From Pseudoduganella armeniaca (GTDB taxonomy: Bacteria; Pseudomonadota; Gammaproteobacteria; Burkholderiales; Burkholderiaceae_D): a DNA stretch of 64,000 nt. Location of the stretch: NCBI RefSeq assembly GCF_003028855.1, contig NZ_CP028324.1:2356001-2420000 (forward strand), given 5' to 3'. Shown piece by piece: positions 38,801 to 49,000 of the stretch; positions within the stretch are counted from its first letter, which is position 1; each line of letters begins with the position of its first letter. The notes below the pieces were generated by a model. That model was not told the origin of the DNA. It searched no databases and saw only the letters and a list, made by a program, of their open reading frames with translations. A program made the position numbers and the translations under genes.

Positions 38801-40744
38801 ATGACCGCGAACCACGACGACGATGACGACCTGATCCATGAACTCGGCCTTGCCAGGCAAGGCATTGCCCTCGTCAAGATGGAAGGCAGGGTGTTCCTGC
38901 GTTTCGACGGCAGCGTGGCCGAGGCGGGGCTGGTCGTGCCGTATGCCCTGGTGCCGGCCCAGGGGGTGCTGGCCAAGCCGTCCAAGTGGCGCAAGCTGGA
39001 GCGAGAAGCGCGGGCCCAGCTGATCGGCGAACGGTCGAACGAACGGGCGCTGCGTGAGCTGCACGACAGCGTGCGCGCCTTCGTGGTCGAGATGATCGAG
39101 GAGTGCGACGAATTCGGCTTGCGCGCGATGGACTTCCTGCACACGCTGGCGGACCTGCAGACGTCCGAGCCGGCCGGTGTCGTGTTCGACCGCATCCGCC
39201 AGCGCCTCGGCCACGCAGTGGAGCGCCAGCGCGAGGAACAGCATGCCGAGCGCACCCGGCAAAGCATCAACCTGGCCGAATACCCGGCCTCGTTCGACGT
39301 GGCGCGGCGCCTGCCGCGCAAGTTCATCGCGCTGCTGGGGCCGACCAATTCCGGCAAGACGCACAAGGCGATGGAGGCGCTGGCCAAGGCCGGCAGCGGG
39401 GTCTACCTGGCACCGCTGCGCCTGCTGGCGCTGGAGAATTATGAACGGCTGCTGGAGGTGACGCAGCACGGCAAGCCGCTCGCCGTCAGCCTCGTCACGG
39501 GCGAGGAGCGCCGCATCGCCGAGGGCGCCACGCACGTGGCCAGCACCGTCGAGATGCTGGACACCCGCACGCCCGTGGACGTGGCCGTCATCGACGAGAT
39601 CCAGATGCTGGCCGACCGCGATCGCGGCGCCGCCTGGACGGCCGCCGTGTGCGGCGCGCCGGCCCGCACCGTCTACCTGGTCGGCGCGCCGGAGGCAAGG
39701 CGCGCCATCGAGGCGCTGGCCGAGCGGCTGGAATGTCCGCTGGAGGTGCACGTACTGAAGCGCAAGGGACCGCTGGCGATGGAACCGTCCGCCGTGCGCA
39801 AGGTGAAAAACCTGCGGCCGGGCGACGCGCTGATCGCGTTCTCCCGCCGCGACGTGCTGATGTGGCGCGACATGGTGGCCGAGCAGGGCCATTCGGTGGC
39901 AACCGTGTACGGCAACCTGTCGCCCGAAGTGCGGCGCGCCCAGGCGCAGCGCTTCCGCGACGGCAGCGCCGACATCGTGGTGGGGACGGACGCCATCGCG
40001 ATGGGCCTGAACATGCCGATCGCACGCATCGTGATGACGTCCACCGTCAAGTTCAACGGCTACGAGGAAGAGGAAATCCCCGCCGCCCTGGCGCGCCAGA
40101 TCGCTGGCCGCGCGGGGCGCTACGGCATCCACGAGGAGGGACTGGTGGCCGGCATGGACCCGGAGACGCACGAGGTGATGCGCTCGTTGCTGAAGGAAAA
40201 ACCGACCCCGCTGAACACCAGCGGGTTCTCCGTCGCGCCCACGCTGGAACACTTGCACCGCATTGCCGCGGTCACGGGCGAAACGTCGCTGGCCAAGCTG
40301 CTGAAGCGCTTCATCCACAATATCGACGTGCCGGACGGTTTTTTCTATCCGCGCATCACGGAAGACCAGAAGGACCGCGCCGAATGGCTCGACACGCTGC
40401 CGTTGACGGTGGCGGAGAAGTTCACGATGTCCCTGGTGCCCGTCGCCACCAAGGTCATGGCCTTGCAGAGCGCGTGGGAGCACTGGGCCGTGTCGCTGTC
40501 GAAAAAGCGCGTCACGCGCCTGAAGCCGGACGAGCACATGCTGCACTACATGACACTGCAGGAAGTGGAGGATACCTGCCGCATGTACTCGGCCTATGCG
40601 TGGCTGGGCTACCGCCTGCCCGAGTATTTCCCGGACGTGGAGCTGGCGCAGCAGCTCTCGCGCGAAGCATCCGAACGGGTCGATTCGATGCTGCAGGACC
40701 AGAACGCGTCGGCGCGCCGGCGCCAGCCGCGCCGGCAGCGCTGA
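38801..40744 (+). CDS. Suv3-like DExH-box RNA helicase
   Basis: A 647-residue helicase resembling mitochondrial Suv3, which partners RNA-degrading nucleases. Walker A GPTNSGKTHKAMEAL near 181, motif II as DEIQM near 266 (the Suv3 form of DExH), motif III-like TVYLVGAPEA, and motif VI QIAGRAGRYG near 431. TDAIAMGLNMPI and YGNLSPEVRRAQ are further matches. The N-terminal 165 residues form a helical extension and the C-terminus is basic (RRRQPRRQR), suited to RNA binding. Proteobacterial members are poorly characterised. Confidence 0.88.
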   Translation: MTANHDDDDDLIHELGLARQGIALVKMEGRVFLRFDGSVAEAGLVVPYALVPAQGVLAKPSKWRKLEREARAQLIGERSNERALRELHDSVRAFVVEMIEECDEFGLRAMDFLHTLADLQTSEPAGVVFDRIRQRLGHAVERQREEQHAERTRQSINLAEYPASFDVARRLPRKFIALLGPTNSGKTHKAMEALAKAGSGVYLAPLRLLALENYERLLEVTQHGKPLAVSLVTGEERRIAEGATHVASTVEMLDTRTPVDVAVIDEIQMLADRDRGAAWTAAVCGAPARTVYLVGAPEARRAIEALAERLECPLEVHVLKRKGPLAMEPSAVRKVKNLRPGDALIAFSRRDVLMWRDMVAEQGHSVATVYGNLSPEVRRAQAQRFRDGSADIVVGTDAIAMGLNMPIARIVMTSTVKFNGYEEEEIPAALARQIAGRAGRYGIHEEGLVAGMDPETHEVMRSLLKEKPTPLNTSGFSVAPTLEHLHRIAAVTGETSLAKLLKRFIHNIDVPDGFFYPRITEDQKDRAEWLDTLPLTVAEKFTMSLVPVATKVMALQSAWEHWAVSLSKKRVTRLKPDEHMLHYMTLQEVEDTCRMYSAYAWLGYRLPEYFPDVELAQQLSREASERVDSMLQDQNASARRRQPRRQR

Positions 40745-40813
40745 CAGCACGCAGTTGCCCGCCGCCCAACAGGATGTGATAACGTTTTCAGAACGATAGA
40801 ACCTGGAGACGAC

Positions 40814-41998
40814 ATGCCCTCGAGCGCTGCCCGCCTCGACCTGGTGGATGCCCTGCGCGGCTTCGCCATCGCGTCGATCATGCTGCTGCACAATATCGAG
40901 CACTTCGACCTGACGCACCTGCCGGCGGGACAGCCGGCCTGGCTGAGCGGCCTGGACCGCTACGTCTGGGACGCTGCGTTCTTCCTGTTCGGCGGCAAGT
41001 CGTACGCGATCTTCGCGCTGCTATTCGGCGTGACCTTCCATCTGCAGTTCAGCGCGCGCGCCGCGCGCGGCCAGGATTTCCGGCCGCGGTTCGTCTGGCG
41101 CATGGCGCTGTTGCTGGCGTTCGGCCTGTGCAACTCGCTGTTCTACCAGGGCGACATCCTGACGCTGTATGCCGTGCTGGCGCTGGCCCTGCTGCCGATG
41201 GCACGGCTGCGCGACGGTGTCGTGCTGGCCATCGCACTGCTGTTGCTGCTGCAACCCCATGCCTGGCTGGCGCTGCTGCGGGCATTGCCGGCACCGGCCG
41301 CGAGCTTGCCCGACCCGGCCTCGTGGGCGTATTTCGGCCGGGCCAACGACTATCTTGCCAATGGCACGCTGTTCGACGTCTGGTACGGCAATCTGACCAA
41401 CGGCAAGGAAGGGGTGGTGCGCTGGAGTTGGGAAATCGGCCGGCTGTTCCAGATCCCGGCACTGTTCATGCTCGGCATGCTGGCCGCGCGGCGTGGCCGC
41501 TTCGCGCTGTCGGAAGCGAACCGTACGTTCTGGCAGCGCGCGTTGCTGCTGGCGCTGCTGGCCTTCGTGCCGCTTTACGCTGTCGACGGCCAGCTGGGCC
41601 AGTGGCTCGCGGCCGAGGGCGTGCGCCGCCCGGTCTCGGTGATGGTGCAGTCCTGGATGAAGCTGGCGTTCATGGTCGTACTCGTTGCGCTGTTCGCGCT
41701 GGCCTGCCACGCGCCCGCTGGCGCCCGGCTGCTGCGTTCCCTGGCACCGTTGGGACGCATGAGCCTGACCAACTACGTGCTGCAGTCACTGGTCGGTACG
41801 ACGCTGTACTACGGCTTTGGGCTCGGCCTCTACCGTGTCACCGGCGCGACGGCGTGCCTGCTGATCGGCATCGGCCTGGCGCTGCTGCAGGGTTGCCTGT
41901 GCGCCTGGTGGCTGCGGCACCATCGGCAGGGGCCGCTGGAAGCGCTGTGGCACCGCGCCACCTGGGCCGGTGCCGGGCGCCGCCTGGCGGCCGCCTGA
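40814..41998 (+). CDS. DUF418 (YeiB-like) membrane protein
   Basis: A 394-residue polytopic membrane protein. The N-terminus ARLDLVDALRGFAIASIMLLHNI matches the family signature (D-x-LRG-x-A-x-x-G/S-I). FGGKSYAIFALLFGVTFHLQ lies near 58-78, and RMSLTNYVLQSLVGTTLYYGFGLGL near 312-337 marks the DUF418 C-terminal domain. About ten helices. Function unknown; the fold is related to acyltransferase-3 membrane enzymes. GGAG precedes the ATG. It converges with the DUF4214 gene, the two stops abutting. Confidence 0.88.
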   Translation: MPSSAARLDLVDALRGFAIASIMLLHNIEHFDLTHLPAGQPAWLSGLDRYVWDAAFFLFGGKSYAIFALLFGVTFHLQFSARAARGQDFRPRFVWRMALLLAFGLCNSLFYQGDILTLYAVLALALLPMARLRDGVVLAIALLLLLQPHAWLALLRALPAPAASLPDPASWAYFGRANDYLANGTLFDVWYGNLTNGKEGVVRWSWEIGRLFQIPALFMLGMLAARRGRFALSEANRTFWQRALLLALLAFVPLYAVDGQLGQWLAAEGVRRPVSVMVQSWMKLAFMVVLVALFALACHAPAGARLLRSLAPLGRMSLTNYVLQSLVGTTLYYGFGLGLYRVTGATACLLIGIGLALLQGCLCAWWLRHHRQGPLEALWHRATWAGAGRRLAAA

Positions 41999-43594
41999 TC
42001 AGGCCCAGGGCGTGTAGGCGAAGCCGTCCCCGACCAGCGCGGCCGTGGCGGCCTGGTTCTCGACGCTGTCGCTGAAGTCGATCAGGATGCGGCCGCGCTC
42101 GGCCCCATGGTCCAGCGCATTGTTCCAGAACGCCACGCCCTCGGCATCGCCATCGCGGTGCAGCACGTTGTGGTACAGCGCATCCACATAGGCCGCGTTG
42201 CTGGTGTTGGTGCCGTATTTCTGTTGGAACTCGGGGCTGATGACGAATTGGCCGGCGATGTGCAACAACGTCACACCGGCATCGCTGGCGGCCAGCCAGA
42301 AGCCCAGGCCGCTCTTGTCGGGCGTGCGGTCGAAAGCCGCCTTGTACAGGCGGTAGATCTGGCCCAGGTTGCCTTCCAGCGACAGGCCGATGACGTCGTC
42401 CGAGCCCGTGAAGTAGAGGCGATCGATGCCGGTCAGCGTGTCGACGATGCCGTTCGCGTGCGTCATCGAGAAACCGCCGCCGGCGCGGGCGCTGACCGAG
42501 TAGTCCGCCGCCGTCCCTTCGTACAGGGCGACATCGGTGGTGTCGGTCGAGCCGTTCAGGCTGCGTGCGCCGTCTGATTTCAGCACGTAGCCGGCCAGCT
42601 TGCCGCCCACGGGATTCTGCACGCTAACGCTTGGGAAATAGCCCCATTGGGGATAATTGCCGAGCAGGTCCGAGAGTGCGTCCTTATTGAATTGAATCGT
42701 GTAGTTGCCGGGCGCCAGATTGTGGCCGAGGTCGACCGTCACCGTATTGCCCGCGACAGTGATCGCATTGGCGGGCAGTGCTTTGTAGTCGAAGCCGATG
42801 GTACCGGTGCCCAGCTTCACGGCTTCGTCGAAGACAAACGTGAACTTGCCGTCGATGAAGCCGGTACTGGACTTCAGCGCTGGAGCGGAGGCGTCGCGCG
42901 CGGTCACGCCGACCGTGTACTTGATCGGGGCTGCGAGCGGGTCGTAGCCCGCGAGCACGGCGGCGATGTCATACATCCTGGTCTCCGCGGCAGTGAAGGA
43001 CACCGCCATCCCGTCGGCGCCGCGGACGCCTTCCGACGACGTTCCGTACGCCAACGCACTGCTGGAGAGGCGCAGCCAGGCGTCGTCCGGCACGGCGCCT
43101 ACGGCCGTTCGCAAGGTGACCGTATAGGTCATCCCGGCCTGCGCGTCGATACGGTAGTGTTCTGTGTCGAACATGTAGTCGAAGCTGGCCCGCGCCGAAG
43201 TGCCGATGGCTAACCCGCGCGCGGCCGCGGCGCTGTTGTCGAAGTCATCCGGCGCTAACGTCAGGCCGATCGTATAAGAGGTCGGCGCGTCGTTCCTTAC
43301 CTTCAGGTAATACTGGTGGCCGGGTTTGGTAAACGTGAACGGATTGGCCAGCTCGTTCGACACCAGTACGTATGGCTCGTTGGTGAAGTCGCTCCACTGC
43401 GCGGTTTCGTCCCATACGTAGACCAGCGGTTCGGTGCCTTGCGCCGTGGTGGCGGAAAACTTGTAAGCGCGGTCTGGCTCGAGATCCAGCCGGAACCAGT
43501 CCCAGTCGTCGGCGCTGTCGATCCGGCCTGTGATGCTGGTATTGACGGATAATGTAGCCGTGGTACTTTTGTCGTTTGCGTAATCGTCCGCCAT
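41999..43594 (-). CDS. PPC-domain and DUF4214 secreted protein
   Basis: About 531 residues from ATG 43594 (GGAG upstream). Two pre-peptidase C-terminal-like beta domains (DDYANDKSTTATLSVNTSI...DDWDWFRLDLEPD; DDFDNSAAAARGLAIGTSA...DTEHYRIDAQAG) cover about 1-240. A SwmB-like Ig domain (FTFVFDEAVKLGTG..) lies near 250-330. The C-terminus is a DUF4214 domain with RLYKAAFDRTPDKSGLGFWL, SPEFQQKYG, YHNVLHRDGDAEG and the SVENQAA...YTPWA end. It has no N-terminal signal peptide, so type I export through the C-terminus is likely. It is related to the 26187 protein in its last domain. Confidence 0.82.
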   Translation of the reverse strand: MADDYANDKSTTATLSVNTSITGRIDSADDWDWFRLDLEPDRAYKFSATTAQGTEPLVYVWDETAQWSDFTNEPYVLVSNELANPFTFTKPGHQYYLKVRNDAPTSYTIGLTLAPDDFDNSAAAARGLAIGTSARASFDYMFDTEHYRIDAQAGMTYTVTLRTAVGAVPDDAWLRLSSSALAYGTSSEGVRGADGMAVSFTAAETRMYDIAAVLAGYDPLAAPIKYTVGVTARDASAPALKSSTGFIDGKFTFVFDEAVKLGTGTIGFDYKALPANAITVAGNTVTVDLGHNLAPGNYTIQFNKDALSDLLGNYPQWGYFPSVSVQNPVGGKLAGYVLKSDGARSLNGSTDTTDVALYEGTAADYSVSARAGGGFSMTHANGIVDTLTGIDRLYFTGSDDVIGLSLEGNLGQIYRLYKAAFDRTPDKSGLGFWLAASDAGVTLLHIAGQFVISPEFQQKYGTNTSNAAYVDALYHNVLHRDGDAEGVAFWNNALDHGAERGRILIDFSDSVENQAATAALVGDGFAYTPWA

Positions 43595-43656
43595 GCCATC
43601 GCTCCGGATAAAGGGAGCAAGTCTATAAGCCAACCGCGGTTTTGTCAAAACGCAAA

Positions 43657-44256
43657 TTAGTGTTGCTCAGCTAAATCGATCCAAGCCACGCGCCCGTTGC
43701 CAGCCTCGTTCAGGCGCGCGACCAGCGCCGCCGCCGCCGTCTCCGGTAACGTAAAGGCGATCCGTACGTCGTCGCCGTGCGCCACCTGATCCAGCGTGGC
43801 GCCGGCCGCCTCCAGCTCACGCCGCAGCAGTCCCTCCAGCGCATAGGGCACGGCGCAGCGCAGGGTGCGCGCCTTGACGATGGCAACGCGCTCGGCCGTC
43901 AGCAGGGCCTGCGCGACGCTGTCGGTGTACGCCCGCACCAGGCCGCCAGCCCCCAGCTTGACGCCGCCGAAGTAGCGCACCACCGTCGCCAGCACGCCTT
44001 CCAGGTCCTGATGGCGCAGCACGTCCAGCATGGGCCGGCCGGCAGTGCCGCTGGGTTCGCCATCGTCCACGGCGGCTGACTGGCCACCGGCCAGCAGCGC
44101 CCAGCAGACGTGCGCGGCGCCCGGATGCTGGGCTTTCAGCTGGGCGACGACGGCCTGGGCGGCGGAACGGTCCGTCATCGGCTGCACGCAGGCGAGAAAG
44201 CGGCTTTTCTTGATGGTCAGGTCGGCAAAGCAGGGCGTGGCAAGCGTGTGCGGCAT
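43657..44256 (-). CDS. yigZ: YigZ/IMPACT family protein
   Basis: A 199-residue protein of the UPF0029/IMPACT family. FADLTIKKSRFLACVQPM near 11-28 and AAHVCWALLAGGQSAAVDDGEPSGTAGRPML near 52-82 with VVRYFGGVKLGAGGLVRAY near 98-116 are the core signatures. A C-terminal DUF1949 ferredoxin-like domain follows. Eukaryotic IMPACT inhibits GCN2; the bacterial role is unclear. I start at ATG 44256; the longer in-frame start at 44601 adds unlikely sequence. Confidence 0.9.
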   Translation of the reverse strand: MPHTLATPCFADLTIKKSRFLACVQPMTDRSAAQAVVAQLKAQHPGAAHVCWALLAGGQSAAVDDGEPSGTAGRPMLDVLRHQDLEGVLATVVRYFGGVKLGAGGLVRAYTDSVAQALLTAERVAIVKARTLRCAVPYALEGLLRRELEAAGATLDQVAHGDDVRIAFTLPETAAAALVARLNEAGNGRVAWIDLAEQH

Positions 44257-44406
44257 GGTGGCGTAACGTCGGTAAAGGGCGATTGTACCGGGCCGCGCGG
44301 ACGGCTGTGCAAGCGCGGCCGATCTGGTAGGCGATTCCAATCGCTCAGGCGTGCGGGGCCATGCTAAGGTGTGGACCGACCAGTCGCCACGAGGGGAGGC
44401 AGCAGC

Positions 44407-44655
44407 ATGGGAATCCGCGACGAACGCCGCGCCGACACGGCCACGGCGCGCATCATCGACCATGGCATGGCGGTCGCTTGCACACACGGCTGGCGCTACG
44501 CCGCCCATTACCTGGAAAACCAGGGCGTGGGCGCGGCCACGATCCAGCGCGTGTTGCTGGGTGAAGGCAGTGCCCGCTCCGGCGCCAGCTGTGCGCCGCA
44601 TTGGTACGGCGTGCCGGCCAGGGAACGCGACAGCCTGCCCGGCGTCAAGCCCTGA
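44407..44655 (+). CDS. Small unknown protein with ATIQRVL motif
   Basis: An 82-residue protein with a strong GGGGAGG site before ATG 44407. Helical start MGIRDERRADTATARIIDHGMAVACTHG, then WRYAAHYLENQGVGAATIQRVLLGEGSARSG and a Cys/Pro-rich tail. The C-terminal helix GVGAATIQRVL resembles CVGTATIMRVL in the convergent gene at 44668, so the two may be distant paralogues. Function unknown. Twelve bases separate the two stops. Confidence 0.65.
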   Translation: MGIRDERRADTATARIIDHGMAVACTHGWRYAAHYLENQGVGAATIQRVLLGEGSARSGASCAPHWYGVPARERDSLPGVKP

Positions 44656-44667
44656 CCGCGCGGCCGC

Positions 44668-45135
44668 TCAAGGCGCCAGTGCGTCGCTCTGCTCCGGCTG
44701 GCTGGCCTGCTGGCGGCGCGCGCCGCTGCGGCGCCGGTTCGGGTCGTACAGCACCCGCATGATGGTGGCGGTGCCCACGCAATGCATGCGCAGGAATTCC
44801 TCGGCGTAATGGCGATCATGCCGTTGCAGCAGCACGAGGGCCTGGTCAATGATCGTCGCCAGTTCCAGGTTGCTGCGCGGGGCGGGTGCGCTGGGGCTGC
44901 GCGCGGAGACGCAGGGGATGGATTGTCGCAGCCGGTCATGGCGCGGTCCGGGGTGCCGGGCGTCCGTGGCCCGGCGGGGGCCGCCTTTGGACAGCACGCG
45001 CAACGCCACGTGGCGCGGCACCTCGCGCATGCGCATATGACGCCAGGCCTTGACGCAACCCCACAGGATGTCGATATCCAGTGCGGCCGCGACAGCCAGC
45101 GCGGTTTGTTGGTCCTTGCGCTGATCAATGGTCAT
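44668..45135 (-). CDS. Unknown protein with ATIMRVL motif
   Basis: A 155-residue soluble basic protein from ATG 45135. It has a helical N-terminus (DQQTALAVAAALDIDILWGCVKAWRHMRM), an Arg/Pro-rich linker, and a C-terminal helical part LELATIIDQALVLLQRHDRHYAEEFLRMHCVGTATIMRVLYDPNRRRSG. The C-terminal motif is shared with the gene at 44407. The in-frame start at 45303 would add 56 residues of low coding quality. No family recognised. The 196 bases to the next gene hold only a terminator. Confidence 0.6.
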   Translation of the reverse strand: MTIDQRKDQQTALAVAAALDIDILWGCVKAWRHMRMREVPRHVALRVLSKGGPRRATDARHPGPRHDRLRQSIPCVSARSPSAPAPRSNLELATIIDQALVLLQRHDRHYAEEFLRMHCVGTATIMRVLYDPNRRRSGARRQQASQPEQSDALAP

Positions 45136-45286
45136 CTGAGCCTCGCAACTGTCGTTGAAGTCTCGCGGAGCGTATCGCAGCCATCTTGCGGCGATCCTGC
45201 AGCCATGGCTGCCGAAGGGATTGCATGACCTTAGCACGTAACCGGGCCGTTGTTCATTGAATTTGGCAATGGCCCGGCGCGGCGCG

Positions 45287-45315
45287 AAAAAAAGGCCCTG
45301 CACTCGCAGGGCCTT
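45287..45315 (-). terminator. Intrinsic terminator of the cohesin PEP-CTERM gene
   Basis: On the minus strand, 10-base arms (AAGGCCCTGC and its complement) with a 4-base loop are followed by a T-run, 17 bases beyond the gene end at 45332. Confidence 0.88.
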
Positions 45316-45331
45316 GTCATGACGACGGCGT

Positions 45332-45901
45332 TCAGCCGGCCCGGCGGCGCCGCAGCGCCGCCAGCCCGACCAGGCCGACCCCCAGCATCAGGTAAGCCTC
45401 CGGCTCCGGCACCGCCTGCAGCGGCGTCGACTCGATGCGCACGTCGATGGCGTCGAAGCGCGAGTCCAGGAACAGCGCGTCCGCGAACGTCAACGGGGTG
45501 GTACCCACGCCGATCACGTCGAAGCGGATGTGCGCCAGCGTGCCGCTGCCGCTGACGCCGGCCGTCGGGCCGACCAGCGTGTTGTAGATGAACGAAACGG
45601 TGCCGGCCGCGTTGTCGATGCCGCCGTCGCCGCTGACGGTGCTGCCGCCCGTGCCCAGGAAGGCGCCTTCGGTGACGCCCGTCGCGCGCAGGACGCTGGG
45701 GTCGAACGACAGCGAGAACTGGTATCCATACAGGTCGCTGACGTCGGCGATCAACACGCTCAGGTCGACCGTCGAGCCGCGCACGGCCGGGTTCGGCGTA
45801 GCGCTGACGGACAATACGGGAGCGGCCGATGCCTGCGCGGACGCTGCGCCCAGCAGCAGCGCGATCAACAGGCGGTTATTCCAGGCTTGCCAACTTTTCA
45901 C
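45332..45901 (-). CDS. Cohesin-domain protein with PEP-CTERM sorting signal
   Basis: 189 residues. The GTG start at 45901 has an ideal AAGGAG site six bases upstream. Signal peptide to about residue 26 (ALLLGAASAQASA). Residues about 27-155 have the cohesin pattern: GSTVDLSVLIADVSDLYGYQFSLSFDPSVLRATGVTEGAFLG, then GSGTLAHIRFDVIGVGTTPLTFADALFLD. Cohesins bind dockerins. The C-terminus VPEPEAYLMLGVGLVGLAALRRRRAG is a PEP-CTERM tripartite signal processed by exosortase. It is downstream of and codirectional with the dockerin-bearing protease (118 bases), so the pair may interact on the cell surface. Confidence 0.85.
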   Translation of the reverse strand: MKSWQAWNNRLLIALLLGAASAQASAAPVLSVSATPNPAVRGSTVDLSVLIADVSDLYGYQFSLSFDPSVLRATGVTEGAFLGTGGSTVSGDGGIDNAAGTVSFIYNTLVGPTAGVSGSGTLAHIRFDVIGVGTTPLTFADALFLDSRFDAIDVRIESTPLQAVPEPEAYLMLGVGLVGLAALRRRRAG

Positions 45902-46019
45902 ATTAATCTCCTTTGCCCCGGGCGCACGCGGCCCGGGGGCGTTGATGGTCCCGCCAGCATGGCGGCGGGAAGTCTGCCGATGCAGCGGGCCGGCTGGCCC
46001 GCCGCGCCGTGGTGCCGCG

Positions 46020-49000
46020 TCAGCCGCAGGCGGTGCCCTTGGCCACCAGCCGCGAGACGCTGGTCAGGTCGCGGATGTCGATCACGCCGTCGCCGTTGAC
46101 GTCGGCCCGGGCGTCGTAGCCGGCCTGGCCGGTACGCTTGCCCAGCGCGCCGCGGACGATGGCCAGGTCGGAGCAGTCGGCGCTGCCGTCGCCGTTGACG
46201 TCGCCCACCAGGCGGATCGTGAAGTTCGCGTTCGACACGTCGAAGAACACGTTGCCGACGGCCGCCACCTTGATGCGCGCCGTCTTCGAGGCGACGGCCG
46301 GCAGGGTGACCGCCTTGCTGCCCGTGTTCGGCGTGCTTTCCGCCAGCACGTGCGGGTAGGTCTTGCCGCCGTCCAGCGACAGCGTGATGCGCACGTTCTG
46401 CGTATTGACCGGTGCGGCGTTGGTGTTGGCGACGCTCCAGGTGACGGTCTGGGTCGATCCCGCGTCCACCGTCGCCGCCGCGTTGTGCGAGGTGACGCGG
46501 AACGGGCCCGCTTCTGGCGCCAGCGTCAGGCGGGTGCTGGCGCTGCCCACGCCGCCCTGGCCGTCACGCACCGTGAGGCGGAAGTTCAGCGCACGCGGGT
46601 TGACGCCCGGTAGTCCCACGTAGTCGGCCGTCGGCAGGAACTCGGAGAAGCAGTCGATGTCGGCCGCCGTCGGGTTCGACGGCGGGGTCGGGCAGGCGCC
46701 CGTTTCCGCATTCGTGTTGTTGGCCAGGATCTGCGCGATATCGGGGAAGACACGGGTCGGGTCCGCCGTCGTGTGGTTTTCGCCCGGCGAGTTGTACTGG
46801 ATGGTGCCGCTGCTCGTCACCACCGCGCGCACGCCGAACTGGCGGAACAGCGGACCGTTGGTCTTCGTGTTGTTCAGCAGGCCCGTGCCGCCGTTGCCGC
46901 CGCGGTCGTTCTGCTCCCACAGGTAGGTCAGCGGATCGCCATCCGCATCCACGGCGCTGCCGGTCAGCGCGAATGGCGTGCGCAGCGGAATGGTGTAGGC
47001 CGCCGGTACCGTCACCACCGGCGCCTGGTTGCCGGTCGCCGAGACCTTGCCGCCGCGTGCGGTCGGGCCGCCGGCGGTGATCTCGCCGACGATGGCGCTG
47101 CAGCCGCCCGTGCAGTTGACGATTTCCAGCTGTGCCACGTTGGTGCCGGCTAGCGTGCCGCCGAACGTGGCCGTGAAACCGGTGTCGGAGACGCCGCTGA
47201 TGGCAATGCTGGCGCCGGCCGGCCAGCCGTCGATGCTCTGGATCGCTTCCTTCAGCGCACCCACGGTGTAGTTGCGCCCGCGCACGATCGGGGTGGAGAG
47301 CTTGCCGTTCCAGCGCACCTGGAACTGCTGGCCGTCGCTGGCGAACTGGCGCAGGACAACCATCTGCATTTCGTTCAGCACGCTCTCGGCGCCACTCACG
47401 TAGGTGACGATCTCGTCGAAGCTGCGCTGCGACCAATACGGGTCGCTGTGCGGTTGCAGGTTGTCGGTGCTGCAGATGCCGGCATAGGCCATGATGGACG
47501 AGCCGCTGCCCGGCTCGACGGACGTTTCCGGGTTGCGGTTGCCGCCCGAGCAGCTGGAGTTCACGCCGTTGAACGTGTGGTTGCCGGCAAACTGGTGGCC
47601 CAGCTCGTGCGCCACGTAGTCCACCGCGAACAGGTCGCCTACCGGGGTGGGAACGCCCGTGCAGCCCTGTGCCTTGGCGCTGCCGCCGACCACGCCCAGG
47701 CTGGCGATGCCGCCGCCGTTCAGGCCCAGGCCGATGTGGCCGACGTCGAAATTGCTGGCGCCGGCCAGCAGGCCGGTGACGATGCGGTTACGGCCCAGCA
47801 GGCTGCTGCTGCAACCGCTGGCCTGGCTCGGCGTGTAGCAGGCGGCGGGGCCGCAGGGGCCGTCGGCGCCCGTCATCTCGGCCGCGGTGTTCAGGTTCAG
47901 CTTGTCGGTGGCGTCGATCAGCACCAGGCGGATCGAGGTTTCGTCTTCGTAGACCTGCGAAACGCGGTTGATCAGCGTGACCTTGGCGGCGGTGACGTTG
48001 GCCGCGCCGAAATAGCTGGCATAGGAGGGGTCGGACACCAGGGCCAGGCGGTAGGTGCGCAGCTGGCTGCCCGTGCTGGCCTCGACGGCAGCGTCTTCGC
48101 GTACCACGTGATAGGCGACCGTGCTGGCGTTGCGGCCGTCGCTGGCCGTGACTTCATAGGCGCCGGGGTTGCCGTTCGGGTCGGCCGTCAGCGTCGCCTT
48201 CACCGAGCCGTCCTGGTCGGCCGTCGCCGTGACGCTGCGCAGCGGCGCGCTGTCGCCCTCGGCGCGCACGGTCAGGTTGACGCTGGCGCCCGGCGCGAAG
48301 CCGGCGCCGCGCACTTCCAGCGCGTCGCCCGCATGGTAGAAGCCGCGCGTCAAGGTCAGCTGTGCTTCCGCCAGCGGTTTTTCCAGCAGCGGACCGTGCT
48401 GGTTCGGCAGGTCGCGGCGGTGGTAGCTGGCGTACAGGCTGTCGTCCAGGTGGTAATACGGATCGACGTACCAGCCGCCGGCGGGCGAACGCACCGAGGC
48501 GTGCAGGCCCAGCGGCGTGATGTCCATGCGCAGCGTCGCGCTTGGGTCGTCCACGCCCTTGCCCTTGTAGGTCTTGATGCCGGGGTGCTTGGCCGCCAGG
48601 CCCGGTTCCATCACGGGCGACTCGACGATGATGAAGCGCTGGTAGCCGCCGTCCGGATGAGGCAGCGCAATGGTCTGCTCGCCGACGACGGCGCCGTCGC
48701 GGCGCTCCATCGGCGCGCCGGCCGTCAGCGATTGCATGCCGCCCTTGTCCAGGGTGGCCGCATGGAATTTGCGCGGCTTGACGGACAACTGGCGGCCGCC
48801 GCCGACGGTCAGCGCCTCCGCAGGCACCGGAACGCTCTGCCAATACGCGGCTGCCGCCTGCGTGGTCACCGGCGCGGCGGCCTGGGCCGCATGGGCCGGG
48901 GCGAGGGCGGCCGCCCATCCGAGGGCGATGCACAAGGCCAGCGTGGTGCGTGCACCGGGGCCGCGCTTGTGCGGCCGGTTCAGCCCATCGGTTGCGGACG

